A stretch of DNA of 64,000 bases, taken from NCBI RefSeq assembly GCF_003352085.1, contig NZ_CP025805.1, positions 62,001 to 126,000 on the forward strand, read 5' to 3'. Within the stretch, counting starts at the first letter, position 1, and each line of letters starts with the position of its first letter. The stretch is from Sulfitobacter sp. SK012 (GTDB taxonomy: Bacteria > Pseudomonadota > Alphaproteobacteria > Rhodobacterales > Rhodobacteraceae). The position numbers were made by a program, and so were the translations under genes. A model generated the notes under the pieces. The model was not told the DNA's origin, searched no databases, and was given only the letters and a program-made list of their open reading frames with translations. Of the stretch, positions 37,673-46,493 are shown one piece after another.

Positions 37673-38839
37673 ATGCATGACACAAGATCTAAACAGAATA
37701 CTGAATCTACGAATTTCACAACAAAAGATGGAGTCGGAGTTAACTTTTACTACGATTTTCGTACGCCATCCCAAACGGAAGCTAGGACCTTTCTTGTAGA
37801 CACGCTGCGATCCTGCAAACGCGTTCTAGCTCCGAACAATGAAGCATGGCTTGATCAAGGCGGGTATTCAGATGACTTCAAAAGGTCCCAGTTGAAGTTG
37901 GCTGGCAGAGTTTTGTCGGCGAGTGAGCATTATGCATTCGATTTTTTTGCACTTGCGAAGGCTAGGTCGCTAAAGATCTCTACCCCCCTGGATTTGCAAC
38001 ATGTCGTGCAATCAGTCTTGTCTGGGCCTCCCAAAACCATCTGGCTGGAGGCCGACTTAGAGCATCGGCTCATAGCTCTTTCCGGCTTAAATAGATTTTC
38101 AGGCCGACTGCTGACATGTTACGAACCCGCAACTTCGCGCGTTGGATTGCTGGTTGAAATTCTGGGAAATGGTAAGGCGACGCTGCGAACGGTTTCGTTC
38201 ACTTGTGATCCTGAGGATGCATCAACGCCAGACATCGAATACTCGCCCCTGGATATTGCCGATGATGACCTCATGAGTACCTACTCATACCCAGCATCTG
38301 CTACAATCGACGTCTCACAAGATACGAGTTTTCCGACGCTTGACGCGTTCAAGTCTCTTTTGAACACCGGTGATCAAACCGCCTTGTCTCATTACGCAGC
38401 AACAAAGTCCCAGAGTACTATTATGTGGATTGAGCAGCTACTTTCCGACAGAGAAATCACCGAAGCTGCCTGGTGGAGATATTGCATCGAGCAGATGATT
38501 TCGCCTGACCTCAACCACGACGCCTACGACGAGCTCTACATCAATGACATGACACGCATGGGCTACACTCGAAGCGAAATCATACAGGAAGCGCAGCAAC
38601 TCTTGTCCTCTGAATTCATAAACATGGCTGCGCTGTTATCTGTTTTGTCAGCGGCTGGACGGTTATCCAAAGACGCAGATATGCCCGCGGTTGAACACCT
38701 GAGATCATCTCGTGATGCAAATGACCGAAGCCAAACAGACGCCTCGTTTGATCGAAAGCTATGCATTGTTTCCCTAACCTCCGGAGACAGCATTGCCAAT
38801 TTGAACGCGGCTGTGAGCCGGGATAACGGGCCATCATAA
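37673..38839 (+). CDS. Hypothetical protein, unrecognised
   Basis: 388 residues from the ATG at 37673, which has AGGA 9 bases upstream; a GTG at 37646 is possible. No signal peptide, membrane segment or motif that I recognise. The first third is mixed alpha/beta (DGVGVNFYYDFRTPSQTEARTFLVDTL), the middle is strand-rich, and the last third is helical (MWIEQLLSDREITEAAWWRYCIEQM). It is A/T-richer than the flanking metabolic genes, as are the restriction-modification genes that follow, and it lies between an IS30 copy and a Tn3 remnant. A defence or accessory role is possible from position only. Confidence 0.7.
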   Translation: MHDTRSKQNTESTNFTTKDGVGVNFYYDFRTPSQTEARTFLVDTLRSCKRVLAPNNEAWLDQGGYSDDFKRSQLKLAGRVLSASEHYAFDFFALAKARSLKISTPLDLQHVVQSVLSGPPKTIWLEADLEHRLIALSGLNRFSGRLLTCYEPATSRVGLLVEILGNGKATLRTVSFTCDPEDASTPDIEYSPLDIADDDLMSTYSYPASATIDVSQDTSFPTLDAFKSLLNTGDQTALSHYAATKSQSTIMWIEQLLSDREITEAAWWRYCIEQMISPDLNHDAYDELYINDMTRMGYTRSEIIQEAQQLLSSEFINMAALLSVLSAAGRLSKDADMPAVEHLRSSRDANDRSQTDASFDRKLCIVSLTSGDSIANLNAAVSRDNGPS

Positions 38840-39115
38840 AAACCACGGCGACAATGCCGTGCATGAGGGGGGTTTTGTTTTCCCCGAGAGATCATCTCCA
38901 ATGCCATCCGGGCTTACCACCGGTTCGCGCTCAGCAGGGCCGATGTAGAAGATCTGCTTGCCGAGCTCGGCGTGTTTTCGGGCCGCCACTGCGTGTCCAA
39001 GGTGGTAAGTTTTCCAAAAGATAACGATTGCGGCGAGCAAATTGATGCCTGCCATACGGTAGTGCTGAGCCTCGGCAGTTCTGTCACGGATTTCGCCCTG
39101 GCGCCCGATGCGCAA
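38840..39115 (-). pseudogene. Tn3-family transposase, C-terminal remnant
   Basis: The minus strand encodes GRQGEIRDRTAEAQHYRMAG and then INLLAAIVIFWKTYHLGHAV, the conserved end of Tn3-type transposases (RDR--E-Q--R--GLNL--AAI--WNT-YL). The protein is missing everything before this and its last residues run out of frame near 38900. It sits between the unknown 388-aa gene and the nuclease-like gene, so a Tn3-type transposon once passed through here. Confidence 0.7.
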
Positions 39116-39335
39116 CTGCCCGCTCTTGTCGAAAGCGACGCACCCTAGAACTCATCAAGATCGAATGCTGGCGTCTGATGTTTGAGGGTCAAACGTGAGG
39201 TCTAGAGAGAAGGCCCGAAACGACCGCAGGTCGCCGAAACGCCAAAAACGTTAAAGTTCTCTTAATCATTTTTGACGTAAGACAGTTTCAGCAAATTACT
39301 GCTCACAACAATCAATAAATTGAGGTTTATAACTT

Positions 39336-40250
39336 ATGCCAACAACAAATAACGCGGTCTCAACCCAGGTTTCATCCGATCTTCATGCGCAAATGATTAA
39401 CGCAAACGGCCGGATCGACCCATTCGACCAAATCGAATCCCAAGAAGCGAGCGAGATATCATCCGGTGCACTTCTTCCCTTCGTTCACGAAGATGCATTA
39501 CGTGCGATCAATGACAATCCAATGGTGCAAAGTCAGAAACCACTGGCTTACCTTTTTCTCACCCGCATCCGCCCTGGTAAGTCGTTTCTGCGCTTCACTC
39601 AGAGCGACATTGAGATGTCACTTCGAAAGTTGGGTATGAAGGTGCCCAGAAACCTGCCGGACATTCCCTACCAAGCACAAAAAAAGCCCATGCCTCTGAT
39701 CATCGCCTGCACAGCTCACTTTGACACAGAGTGGATCATCGAGCCCATGGGCGGCGGTGCGTTCTGCTTCAAGCTGGTTAACCTGTGCAAGATCTACCCT
39801 GATGTAGCCGCTGAGCCCAAGCGCATCACTGACAGTGCCTCAGCGTTTATCGACGCTTTCGAATTGACCGAGCAGGCTCGTCTGGAACTTCAGGTGCGTG
39901 AAAACCATCTGCTTGACGACTTTTTGGGTTGTGAAATGAGCTTTGTCACAAGACCTCCACGTGGATTCATAAAGAACGTCGGACAAGTGGATTTCGATGC
40001 CCTCTATGTCACCACACATGAAGTAGAACTGCGGCGCATGGCAACCGTTCAGATGGAAACCCAGCCGCAACCGATATGTGGGCACAAGGCCGCACGCATG
40101 CTGCAATATGCAGCAATTGGATACCCCCACTGGAAAACGAAAGGCGTGATCATTCAGAGACTGGGCGATGATCGGATTGCATTCTTCGAAGTAGCGAAAG
40201 ATCTGGATGGAGTCCGGGTCACGAGGGAAGAGCACTACGTGCCGGAGTGA
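39336..40250 (+). CDS. Probable type II restriction endonuclease, possibly degenerate
   Basis: 304 residues. From memory the layout fits a restriction endonuclease family found beside Eco57I-type methylases: EWIIEPMGGGAFCFKLV, then ARLELQVRENHLLDDFLGC, KNVGQVDFDALYV and a C-terminal IAFFEV-(x)-DGVRVTREEHYVPE. In that family GQxxxDELYVG is followed by a VQAKGG strand holding the catalytic QxK. Here the matching place reads ATVQMETQP, with Glu where Lys is expected, so activity is doubtful. The adjacent methyltransferase supports the call. The sequence gives no direct clue to the recognition site. Confidence 0.5.
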   Translation: MPTTNNAVSTQVSSDLHAQMINANGRIDPFDQIESQEASEISSGALLPFVHEDALRAINDNPMVQSQKPLAYLFLTRIRPGKSFLRFTQSDIEMSLRKLGMKVPRNLPDIPYQAQKKPMPLIIACTAHFDTEWIIEPMGGGAFCFKLVNLCKIYPDVAAEPKRITDSASAFIDAFELTEQARLELQVRENHLLDDFLGCEMSFVTRPPRGFIKNVGQVDFDALYVTTHEVELRRMATVQMETQPQPICGHKAARMLQYAAIGYPHWKTKGVIIQRLGDDRIAFFEVAKDLDGVRVTREEHYVPE

Positions 40251-40274
40251 TCGCTTGATAGCATGCCCATGAGA

Positions 40275-40303
40275 AACCTGCCGTTGGCTCTCACCGGCAG
40301 GTT
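40275..40303 (+). terminator. Hairpin after the nuclease-like gene
   Basis: A perfect 9-bp stem (AACCTGCCG at 40275-40283 with 40295-40303) and an 11-base loop, 24 bases after the stop. Only a weak T-rich tail (ACTTCATT) follows. It would separate the nuclease transcript from the methyltransferase transcript 127 bases on. Confidence 0.6.
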
Positions 40304-40430
40304 ACTTCATTGAAGTGGGCACATACTGATAGCCGCAAAACGTAAATTAGCACTGCTATATGCCCCTGTTCGAAATCCCAGTTTAATCTGAACAATCTAC
40401 TTTGTTCTGAAACAAACACTGGATTTACAT

Positions 40431-42254
40431 ATGAAACATTTCAGAACAACATTTGACGCAGCGTCCACCTTCCAAAACAGTCAACACTTTCTATTAAAAG
40501 AAGGAGCGGTACTTGCGAGCATCGGTGAGGCACGCAAAAAACTTGTGCTGCTTTTGCGCGATTACACCAACACAGATCGCAATAGCGCAGCCCAACATAT
40601 TTGCGCGCAGATCCTAGGCGTTTGGTGGTCACAAAGAATGGCCAACGTCGAACAAGCACCGATAATGCGCGCCGCTCCCATCCGCTGGAAACGGGTGCTT
40701 ATTTGCAGCGCTGTGACCGAACTCGTTCAACATCTCGGAACATTGGCTGCCCAGTTGAAGCCGACATCAGCCGCCTACGAGATCGGCCTCACTTATACAT
40801 CCCTGACTTCAAAAGCTAACAGATCAGCAGGCGGATTGTTTTACACGCCCCCTCATCTCGCAGAACACATGGTCGATATGGCCACTCAGAACGGCGCCGA
40901 TTGGTCGACAGCGCGCGTTCTAGAACTCGCCTGCGGCGGTGGAACGCTTATGCTCGCATGTGCGCGACGCATGTTAGAGGTGATGTTTGTCTGTTATAAC
41001 GACAACGTTTTGGCCGAGATATCAAAACGACTGGTCGGCTATGAAATCGATCCATTTGGCGCTTGGCTAGCCCAAGTCGCGCTGGATGCAATGCTGCTCC
41101 CGTTCTGTGCTCCCGGTTATTTACCACCGGCCCTCGTTCAAGTTCGGGACACACTTGAAATTGCGCCCGCCGCCGACTTTGATGTTGTTCTGGGCAACCC
41201 ACCTTACGGCAAGGTCAAACTCTGTAGCAGCCTAAGGCAGAAATTTGCGCAAAGCCTTTACGGTCATGCGAACGCATATGGCCTATTTTTCGATCAGGCA
41301 GTCAGGATGACACGCCCCGGCGGATCAATCGTTTTTGTCACACCTACAAGCTTTGTCTCAGGAGCGTATTTCCAGAATCTGCGCAAGACTCTGCGTACAG
41401 AAGCGTCGCCTCAAATGCTGGAATTCGCATCGAGGCGGACTGGCGTTTTCAAAGATGTGCGTCAAGATTTCGTTTTGTCGTGTTTCTCGCGAAACGCGGC
41501 GACACGCGTGACCAATGTACGGTCGCTGGATTTGACCCGATCATCTGAAACGGTAACGTCAGACTTGGGAGATTTCACTCTACCCGAAGACCTGATGGCT
41601 CCATGGATCTTTCCAAGAGTGCCTGACCAGGTGCCTCTTGTCAGATCTCTGAGTGCCCTCCCCCATCGCCTGTCTGACTGGGGGTACATTGTTTCAACGG
41701 GCCCGGTCATTTGGAACCGACATAAGGCACGCCTTTCTACTTGCCCCACGCCCTCATCTGTCCCGATGATATGGGCAGAGGCAATTGGACAGGACGGGTG
41801 TTTCAATTGGCAAGCTGAACGCAAGCAGAAATTGACTTGGTTTGATGCCCGAAATGTTGACGAAAAACTGCTCTGCCGGGAGCCCTGCGTTCTTCTTCAA
41901 AGGACGACGTCGACAGAGCAGTCAAAGCGTCTGATCGCGACCGTCCTCCCAGATCAGTTCGTAAACGAGCATAAGGCCGTAGTCGTCGAAAACCACGTTA
42001 ACCTTCTTCGCCCGACCACCCTTAGGCCTGCAGTGAGCCTGGAAACACTCGTAGCATTTTTGAATAGCAACGCAGCGGATCAGGCTTTTCGCTGCTTGAG
42101 CGGTTCCACCGCTGTTTCTGCAAGTGAACTTCGGTCTTTACCCCTGCCCGACCCTGAAAACCTTTCCACTCTGGCACGGCTAGTACGCCACGGCGGATCT
42201 CGGGAGCAGATCGAAAACGAGTGTTGGAATTTGATGCTCAAAGGAAAAACCTGA
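40431..42254 (+). CDS. N6-adenine DNA methyltransferase, type II restriction-modification
   Basis: 607 residues. SAM-binding motif I VLELACGGGTLMLA (163-176), the preceding GLFYTPPHLAEHMVD (motif X region) and catalytic NPPYG (256-260) define a gamma-class adenine methylase of the Eco57I/TaqI kind. The C-terminal 250 residues form the target-recognition region, with the family end ALVAFLNS-like ETLVAFLNSNAADQAFRCLSGSTAVSASELRSLPLPDP. It lies 180 bases after the nuclease-like gene in the same direction, the normal pairing of a restriction-modification set. It may still protect DNA even if the nuclease is dead. Confidence 0.88.
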   Translation: MKHFRTTFDAASTFQNSQHFLLKEGAVLASIGEARKKLVLLLRDYTNTDRNSAAQHICAQILGVWWSQRMANVEQAPIMRAAPIRWKRVLICSAVTELVQHLGTLAAQLKPTSAAYEIGLTYTSLTSKANRSAGGLFYTPPHLAEHMVDMATQNGADWSTARVLELACGGGTLMLACARRMLEVMFVCYNDNVLAEISKRLVGYEIDPFGAWLAQVALDAMLLPFCAPGYLPPALVQVRDTLEIAPAADFDVVLGNPPYGKVKLCSSLRQKFAQSLYGHANAYGLFFDQAVRMTRPGGSIVFVTPTSFVSGAYFQNLRKTLRTEASPQMLEFASRRTGVFKDVRQDFVLSCFSRNAATRVTNVRSLDLTRSSETVTSDLGDFTLPEDLMAPWIFPRVPDQVPLVRSLSALPHRLSDWGYIVSTGPVIWNRHKARLSTCPTPSSVPMIWAEAIGQDGCFNWQAERKQKLTWFDARNVDEKLLCREPCVLLQRTTSTEQSKRLIATVLPDQFVNEHKAVVVENHVNLLRPTTLRPAVSLETLVAFLNSNAADQAFRCLSGSTAVSASELRSLPLPDPENLSTLARLVRHGGSREQIENECWNLMLKGKT

Positions 42255-42597
42255 AATCATTAACTACTTTATAACCAAGAAAGCCCCGATCTATTTTGGA
42301 CGGCCTGGAGCAGTCGCTCATAATAACACACTAATTTTTTTTGAGGTAAACATGAACACCAAAACTAATACAATATACCAACACTCGATCTCCCCCAGTA
42401 TCCTTGGTCTGAAGGCATTCCAAGAGGACCAGTGTTCTTCGTGCCGTCTGGGCGACACTGGAGGCAGCACCATCGAATCCATGCACGGCCCCTCTTCGCC
42501 AAGCTGAAGAGCGGTATTCTGGACACAATTACGCTGCGAGGGTCGCAAACTGCTTGAATGGGGAGACCCCGGTTTGGCCTAGCTGGACTTTGCGCAT
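42255..42597. other. Non-coding stretch after the methyltransferase
   Basis: 343 bases. A 51-codon frame from 42352 with a weak GAGG box (MNTKTNTIYQHSISPS start) shows nothing recognisable. On the minus strand 42540-42600 encodes MMRKVQLGQTGVSPFKQFATLAA, which looks like debris from another insertion element joined to the IS6 remnant. No complete gene. Confidence 0.4.
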
Positions 42598-42750
42598 CAT
42601 AGAAAAACACAGCGAACAAAATCATGCTTTTGGGGAAATGGTTCCATTAGAAATCAGTTTCACAGTCAGTAGCTAGCCTTCAAGAACAAAGACCCGCATC
42701 TAACACAATCCAGTTGCCTCACCCAAACGCGAGAACTTTGCGACAGAACC
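42598..42750 (-). mobile_element. IS6-family remnant: one end plus transposase start
   Basis: The terminal sequence GGTTCTGTCGCAAAGTTCTCG (reading leftward from 42750) matches the other IS6-type ends in the window. Inside, the minus strand encodes WNHFPKSMILFAVFFY, the conserved IS6 transposase start, with a stop codon just before it, and then breaks at about 42598. Confidence 0.7.
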
Positions 42751-43107
42751 TGGGTGAGCCTGTGGTTTTTGGGATGACCGTTTATTGCTCGAATTTCAGG
42801 GATCAGCCAAAACCGAAAATTGGGCAGCTCCCCCTGTTACTTCGTCTAAAAGAAACCAGAATCTTGAACTCTGTATCCCAGAATGTTGACCTCAAACATA
42901 ACCAAAAACTCCTAGTTTGAAACCATTTTCCACAGAACCAGAGTAGCTGATCGACTATTGTGTAGGCTGTACTGAAGGGCTTTTCTCGCCTGCTTCCGTG
43001 TGAATCCCGGAGACAAAATGGCCATGGAAATGGTTGGGTAATCTGACCGTCGCGGAGTAAAATTCCGCAATCTAACATCTGGTGCTGTCGAGCAACGGGT
43101 GGGGAAG

Positions 43108-44607
43108 ATGTATTCTGTGGATTTGTACAGTCGGGTGCGCCGTGCGTGCCATGTCGAAGGTAAGAACAATAGTGAGGCGGCCCGTCTGTTTGGGATTGAC
43201 CGCAAAACAGTGGCGAAGATTTTGAAGCATTCGGTTCCGCCGGGTTATCAAAGAACGACCGCGCCAGTTCGTCCGAAGTTGGATCCGTTCATTGGGATAA
43301 TTGATCAGATCCTGAAAGACGATAAACGGGTCATCAAAAAGCAACGCCACACAGCCAAACGTATTCATGCGCGATTGCGTGATGAACATGGGTTCACTGG
43401 CGGGATCACCATCGTCACGGACTATGTTCGTGAGAAGCAGCGACGTACCCAAGAGGTGTTTGTTCCTCTGGTTCACACCCCTGGCCATGCTCAGGTCGAT
43501 TTTGGCGAGACCCTTGGTGTGATTGGTGGTGTTGAACGAAAGCTGCATTACATTGCGATATCGTTGCCGCATTCGGATGCGTTCTTCATGAAGGCATATC
43601 CGGCAGAAACGACAGAAGCCTTCTGTGATGGTCACAACGCTGCGTTTGCGTTCTTCGGTGGTGTGCCCTTGTCGGCACTGTACGATAACACCGTGATAGC
43701 GGTTGCAAAGATCTTGGGAGGAGGCAAGCGGATCCGGACCAGAACTTTCTCGGAACTACAATCGCATTATCTGTTTGAGGACCGGTTTGGCCGCCCTGGT
43801 AAAGGTAACGACAAAGGTAATGTCGAAGGTGTCATTGGCTACGGACGGAGGAACTTCCTAATCCCTGCTCCCCGGTTCGATAGTTTTGATGCTTTGAACG
43901 CCTGGTTGGAGGAACAATGTTTGAAGCGTCAGGACGATGTTGTTCGCGGGCATAGTGAGAGTATTGGTGAACGGTTGCTACGAGACCTGGACGCGTTGAT
44001 GGCATTGCCCCCAACACCTTACGATGCGTGTGATAAGGTCAGTACTCGGGCAACTTCAATATCGATGATCCGTTATCGCAATAACGATTACTCCGTCCCT
44101 GTCGCCTTTGCCCATCATGAGGTTCAGGTACGCGGCTATGTCCATGAGGTCGTGATCGGCTGTGGGACCGAGATTGTCGCCCGACATCGACGATCTTACG
44201 AGAAGGCAGATATGATTTTCGACCCGATGCATTACTTGCCATTGTTGGAGCAGAAGGTTGGTGCTCTCGACCAGGCGGCACCCTTGCAGGGTTGGGATCT
44301 GCCCGATGCGTTCACGACCCTTCATCGATTGTTGGAAGCCCGCATGGGTAAGGCGGGGAAGCGCGAATATGTTCAGATCTTGCGACTATTGGAAACCTTC
44401 GAGATGGAGCACGTTCATGCTGCAATCAAACAAGCCTTGGACCTGGGCGCACTTGGCTACGATGCGATCAAGCATCTGATCCTTTGCCGGATTGAGCGTC
44501 GTCCGCCTAGGCTTGATCTCGATATCTATCCTTATCTGCCGAAAGCGGTGGTTGAGACGACAAAGCCTTCCAGCTATGCCGTGCTGTTGTCCGAGGTGGC
44601 CGCATGA
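43108..44607 (+). CDS. istA: IS21-family transposase IstA
   Basis: About 499 residues. MYSVDLYSRVRRACHVEGKNNSEAARLFGIDRKTV is the N-terminal helix-turn-helix, and the DDE core is seen at HAQVDFGE (Asp), PLSALYDNT (Asp) and KGNVEGVIGYGRRNFL (Glu). I prefer the ATG at 43108, where IstA proteins usually begin, over a GTG at 43099. The stop overlaps the istB start (ATGA). No frameshift or stop interrupts it, so it may be active. Confidence 0.93.
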   Translation: MYSVDLYSRVRRACHVEGKNNSEAARLFGIDRKTVAKILKHSVPPGYQRTTAPVRPKLDPFIGIIDQILKDDKRVIKKQRHTAKRIHARLRDEHGFTGGITIVTDYVREKQRRTQEVFVPLVHTPGHAQVDFGETLGVIGGVERKLHYIAISLPHSDAFFMKAYPAETTEAFCDGHNAAFAFFGGVPLSALYDNTVIAVAKILGGGKRIRTRTFSELQSHYLFEDRFGRPGKGNDKGNVEGVIGYGRRNFLIPAPRFDSFDALNAWLEEQCLKRQDDVVRGHSESIGERLLRDLDALMALPPTPYDACDKVSTRATSISMIRYRNNDYSVPVAFAHHEVQVRGYVHEVVIGCGTEIVARHRRSYEKADMIFDPMHYLPLLEQKVGALDQAAPLQGWDLPDAFTTLHRLLEARMGKAGKREYVQILRLLETFEMEHVHAAIKQALDLGALGYDAIKHLILCRIERRPPRLDLDIYPYLPKAVVETTKPSSYAVLLSEVAA

Positions 44608-45368
44608 ACGATACTGTTACTGATACACCGCAGGTTCTGCTCAGGCATCACCTGACCAAACTTCGGCTGCCAACCTTCCAAAGCGAATACACCAAACAGG
44701 CCCAACAATGCGCCGCAGAGAACAAGGATCATGTCCAATATCTCCTGCGCTTGTGTGAGCTGGAGCTGATCGAACGTGAGCGACGGATGGTAGAGCGGCG
44801 TATCAAAGCCGCGAAGTTTCCGGCAACCAAGAGCCTGGATAGCTTTGACTTCAAAACGATCCCGTCACTGAACAAGGTGCTGGTGATGGAATTGGCCCGC
44901 TGCGAGTACACCGCAAAGCGTCAAAACGTTATCGCGCTAGGACCAAGTGGGACCGGTAAAACACATGTTGCTCTCGGCCTTGGACTGGCAGCTTGCCAAA
45001 AGGGCTTGAAGGTACGTTTCACCACAGCCGCTGCACTGGTTCATGAAATGATCGAGGCAGTTGACGAACGCCGACTGCAACGACACCAAAAACAACTAGC
45101 AGCCCAAGATTTGCTGATCATTGACGAACTTGGGTTCGTGCCACTCTCCAAGACCGGGGCCGAGTTGCTGTTCGAAGTGATCAGTCAACGATATGAACGC
45201 GGCTCCATCATCATCACATCCAACCTGCCGTTCGATGAATGGACAGAGGTCTTCGGATCAGAACGCCTCACGGGTGCCATCCTCGACCGCCTGACACACC
45301 ACGTCCATATCCTGGAGATGAATGGTGAAAGCTATCGGCTGAACCAAAGCCGAAACCGCACAGCCTGA
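44604..45368 (+). CDS. istB: IS21-family helper ATPase IstB
   Basis: 254 residues. AAA+ ATPase with Walker A LGPSGTGKTHVALGLG (about 112-127), Walker B LLIIDELGFVPL (about 172-183) and the IISQRYERGSIIITSNLPFDEW segment. It selects target DNA and activates IstA in the family. Coupled to istA by a 4-base overlap. Confidence 0.95.
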   Translation: MNDTVTDTPQVLLRHHLTKLRLPTFQSEYTKQAQQCAAENKDHVQYLLRLCELELIERERRMVERRIKAAKFPATKSLDSFDFKTIPSLNKVLVMELARCEYTAKRQNVIALGPSGTGKTHVALGLGLAACQKGLKVRFTTAAALVHEMIEAVDERRLQRHQKQLAAQDLLIIDELGFVPLSKTGAELLFEVISQRYERGSIIITSNLPFDEWTEVFGSERLTGAILDRLTHHVHILEMNGESYRLNQSRNRTA

Positions 45369-45489
45369 ACAAACCCAACTGAAGCCAAGGAGCTGACAAA
45401 TTGGCCAATTTCTCTCCGGGACGCTGACCGATTTTACTCCGGGATTGACATTCCGTCTACCGAATTGCTGCCGGGCATTTCACGGAAAC

Positions 45490-45585
45490 GCCCGTGATCG
45501 TGGTCGGCGCCGCGCCGGACGACGCGGGGCGGTCAACGGACTTATTCAGACCTGGCGATCGAGAGATCGCCTGGCCCTGAGCCCA
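45490..45585 (+). mobile_element. IS5-family transposase fragment beside the IS21 insertion
   Basis: A short frame encodes WSAPRRTTRGGQRTYSDLAIE, the conserved N-terminal block of IS5-type transposases that also occurs at 4677-4733. No other part of the element is present on either side. The IS21 copy has therefore landed next to or inside older IS debris. Confidence 0.65.
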
Positions 45586-45695
45586 GTCTGCAAGCAACCG
45601 TTGCGCTAGACCTAGGATGTTGAGGCCACCAAAAGCCAGAATATGCCGCTTCGGGCCAGCTAGGTCTATTAGGGGTGAAAATTAAAACGGCGATC

Positions 45696-46493
45696 TCAGG
45701 ACGTATCATTTTGCCCATTCCCGTTGGGCCTGGGCGGGATTTGCGTACTGTGCTCCAGCAGCGTATTCAAGCCGGAGGTGCCAAACACAACCAAAGGGCA
45801 TCGAGCGACTTCAAGAAGGCGCGCTAGGTCTGCTAGTTTATGAACGGGCCCATTTTCCAGATCAACCAGCACAGCTTGCGCATTCGTGCGTGTCAGGGCC
45901 TTTAATGCTTGGTCAAGTGACTTAAACTGAAATGTGTCTGAGGGCTGAACAGCAGTTATCTTGTCGCCCTCATGATCGACCGAAAACACGACCCGGTCTG
46001 CGGACAAATTTTTTGCCACGCGATCAGAAACCGCTGTCACAGCATCCCGCGGCGAACTGGCTGATTCAAGTATGACAATTTTTCCGGGGATCTGGTGAAC
46101 CTGACGATATCCAATCACAAGGACATCCCACCCGGCCGCGGCGCGCAGGGCAGTACCGACAAGCTCGCCTTTGTCCTGCGCAAAGACCCAGCCCGCACCG
46201 GTTGGATCTGCGGTGCGTGCCAGAGACTTCTGAAACGCCCGTGCATCGGATTTCAGAAGTGCCCGCACCTGCGAGAGGCTGGGTGCCATAGCCGTGGCCC
46301 CGCTTGCCGACACGACAAGTTGACGGGGGATTTGGCAGGTCGCAAGCATATCGCTTTCTTCAACAAGAACACCCCCAAGGCCAGCCAGGAAACCACCAGG
46401 CAATCGCGCAACGATACGCAGTGCCGCAGCGGCATCAATAAAACAGCCCGCGCCGACAAGAATGCGCAAGCCCGGGCGGACGGTCTGCTCCAT
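45696..46493 (-). CDS. Hypothetical protein co-transcribed with the Lon-like protease
   Basis: 265 residues, no signal peptide. The layout suggests two nucleotide-binding-like or universal-stress-like alpha/beta halves: one ending in WDVLVIGYRQ (about 125-134) and one with RVVFSVDHEGD and AQAVLVDLENGPVH. A basic/proline tail (IPPRPNGNGQNDTS) follows. It starts on the last base of the Lon-like stop codon, so the two are translated together and may work together, for example in substrate selection or stress sensing. I do not recognise the family firmly. Confidence 0.75.
   Translation of the reverse strand: MEQTVRPGLRILVGAGCFIDAAAALRIVARLPGGFLAGLGGVLVEESDMLATCQIPRQLVVSASGATAMAPSLSQVRALLKSDARAFQKSLARTADPTGAGWVFAQDKGELVGTALRAAAGWDVLVIGYRQVHQIPGKIVILESASSPRDAVTAVSDRVAKNLSADRVVFSVDHEGDKITAVQPSDTFQFKSLDQALKALTRTNAQAVLVDLENGPVHKLADLARLLEVARCPLVVFGTSGLNTLLEHSTQIPPRPNGNGQNDTS

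Larger units (their letters stand above)
42999..45450 (+). mobile_element. IS21-family insertion sequence, apparently intact
   Basis: 2452 bp. The left end TGTGAATCCCGGAGACAAAATGG at 42999 mirrors the right end TGTCAATCCCGGAGTAAAATCGG (complement, ending at 45450). A second copy of the CGGAGTAAAAT motif lies inside both ends, the multiple binding sites typical of IS21. A 5-bp duplication TTCCG flanks it (42994-42998 and 45451-45455). Both transposition genes are open. Confidence 0.92.

Noticed and set aside
42352..42507. Small 51-codon gene after the methyltransferase
   Set aside because: Weak ribosome-binding site, no recognisable pattern, and the region looks like IS debris.
45600..45675. 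AGACCTAG ... CTAGGTCT inverted repeat as a terminator or IS end
   Set aside because: Only 8 bp with a spacer of about 45 bases and no other supporting signal.
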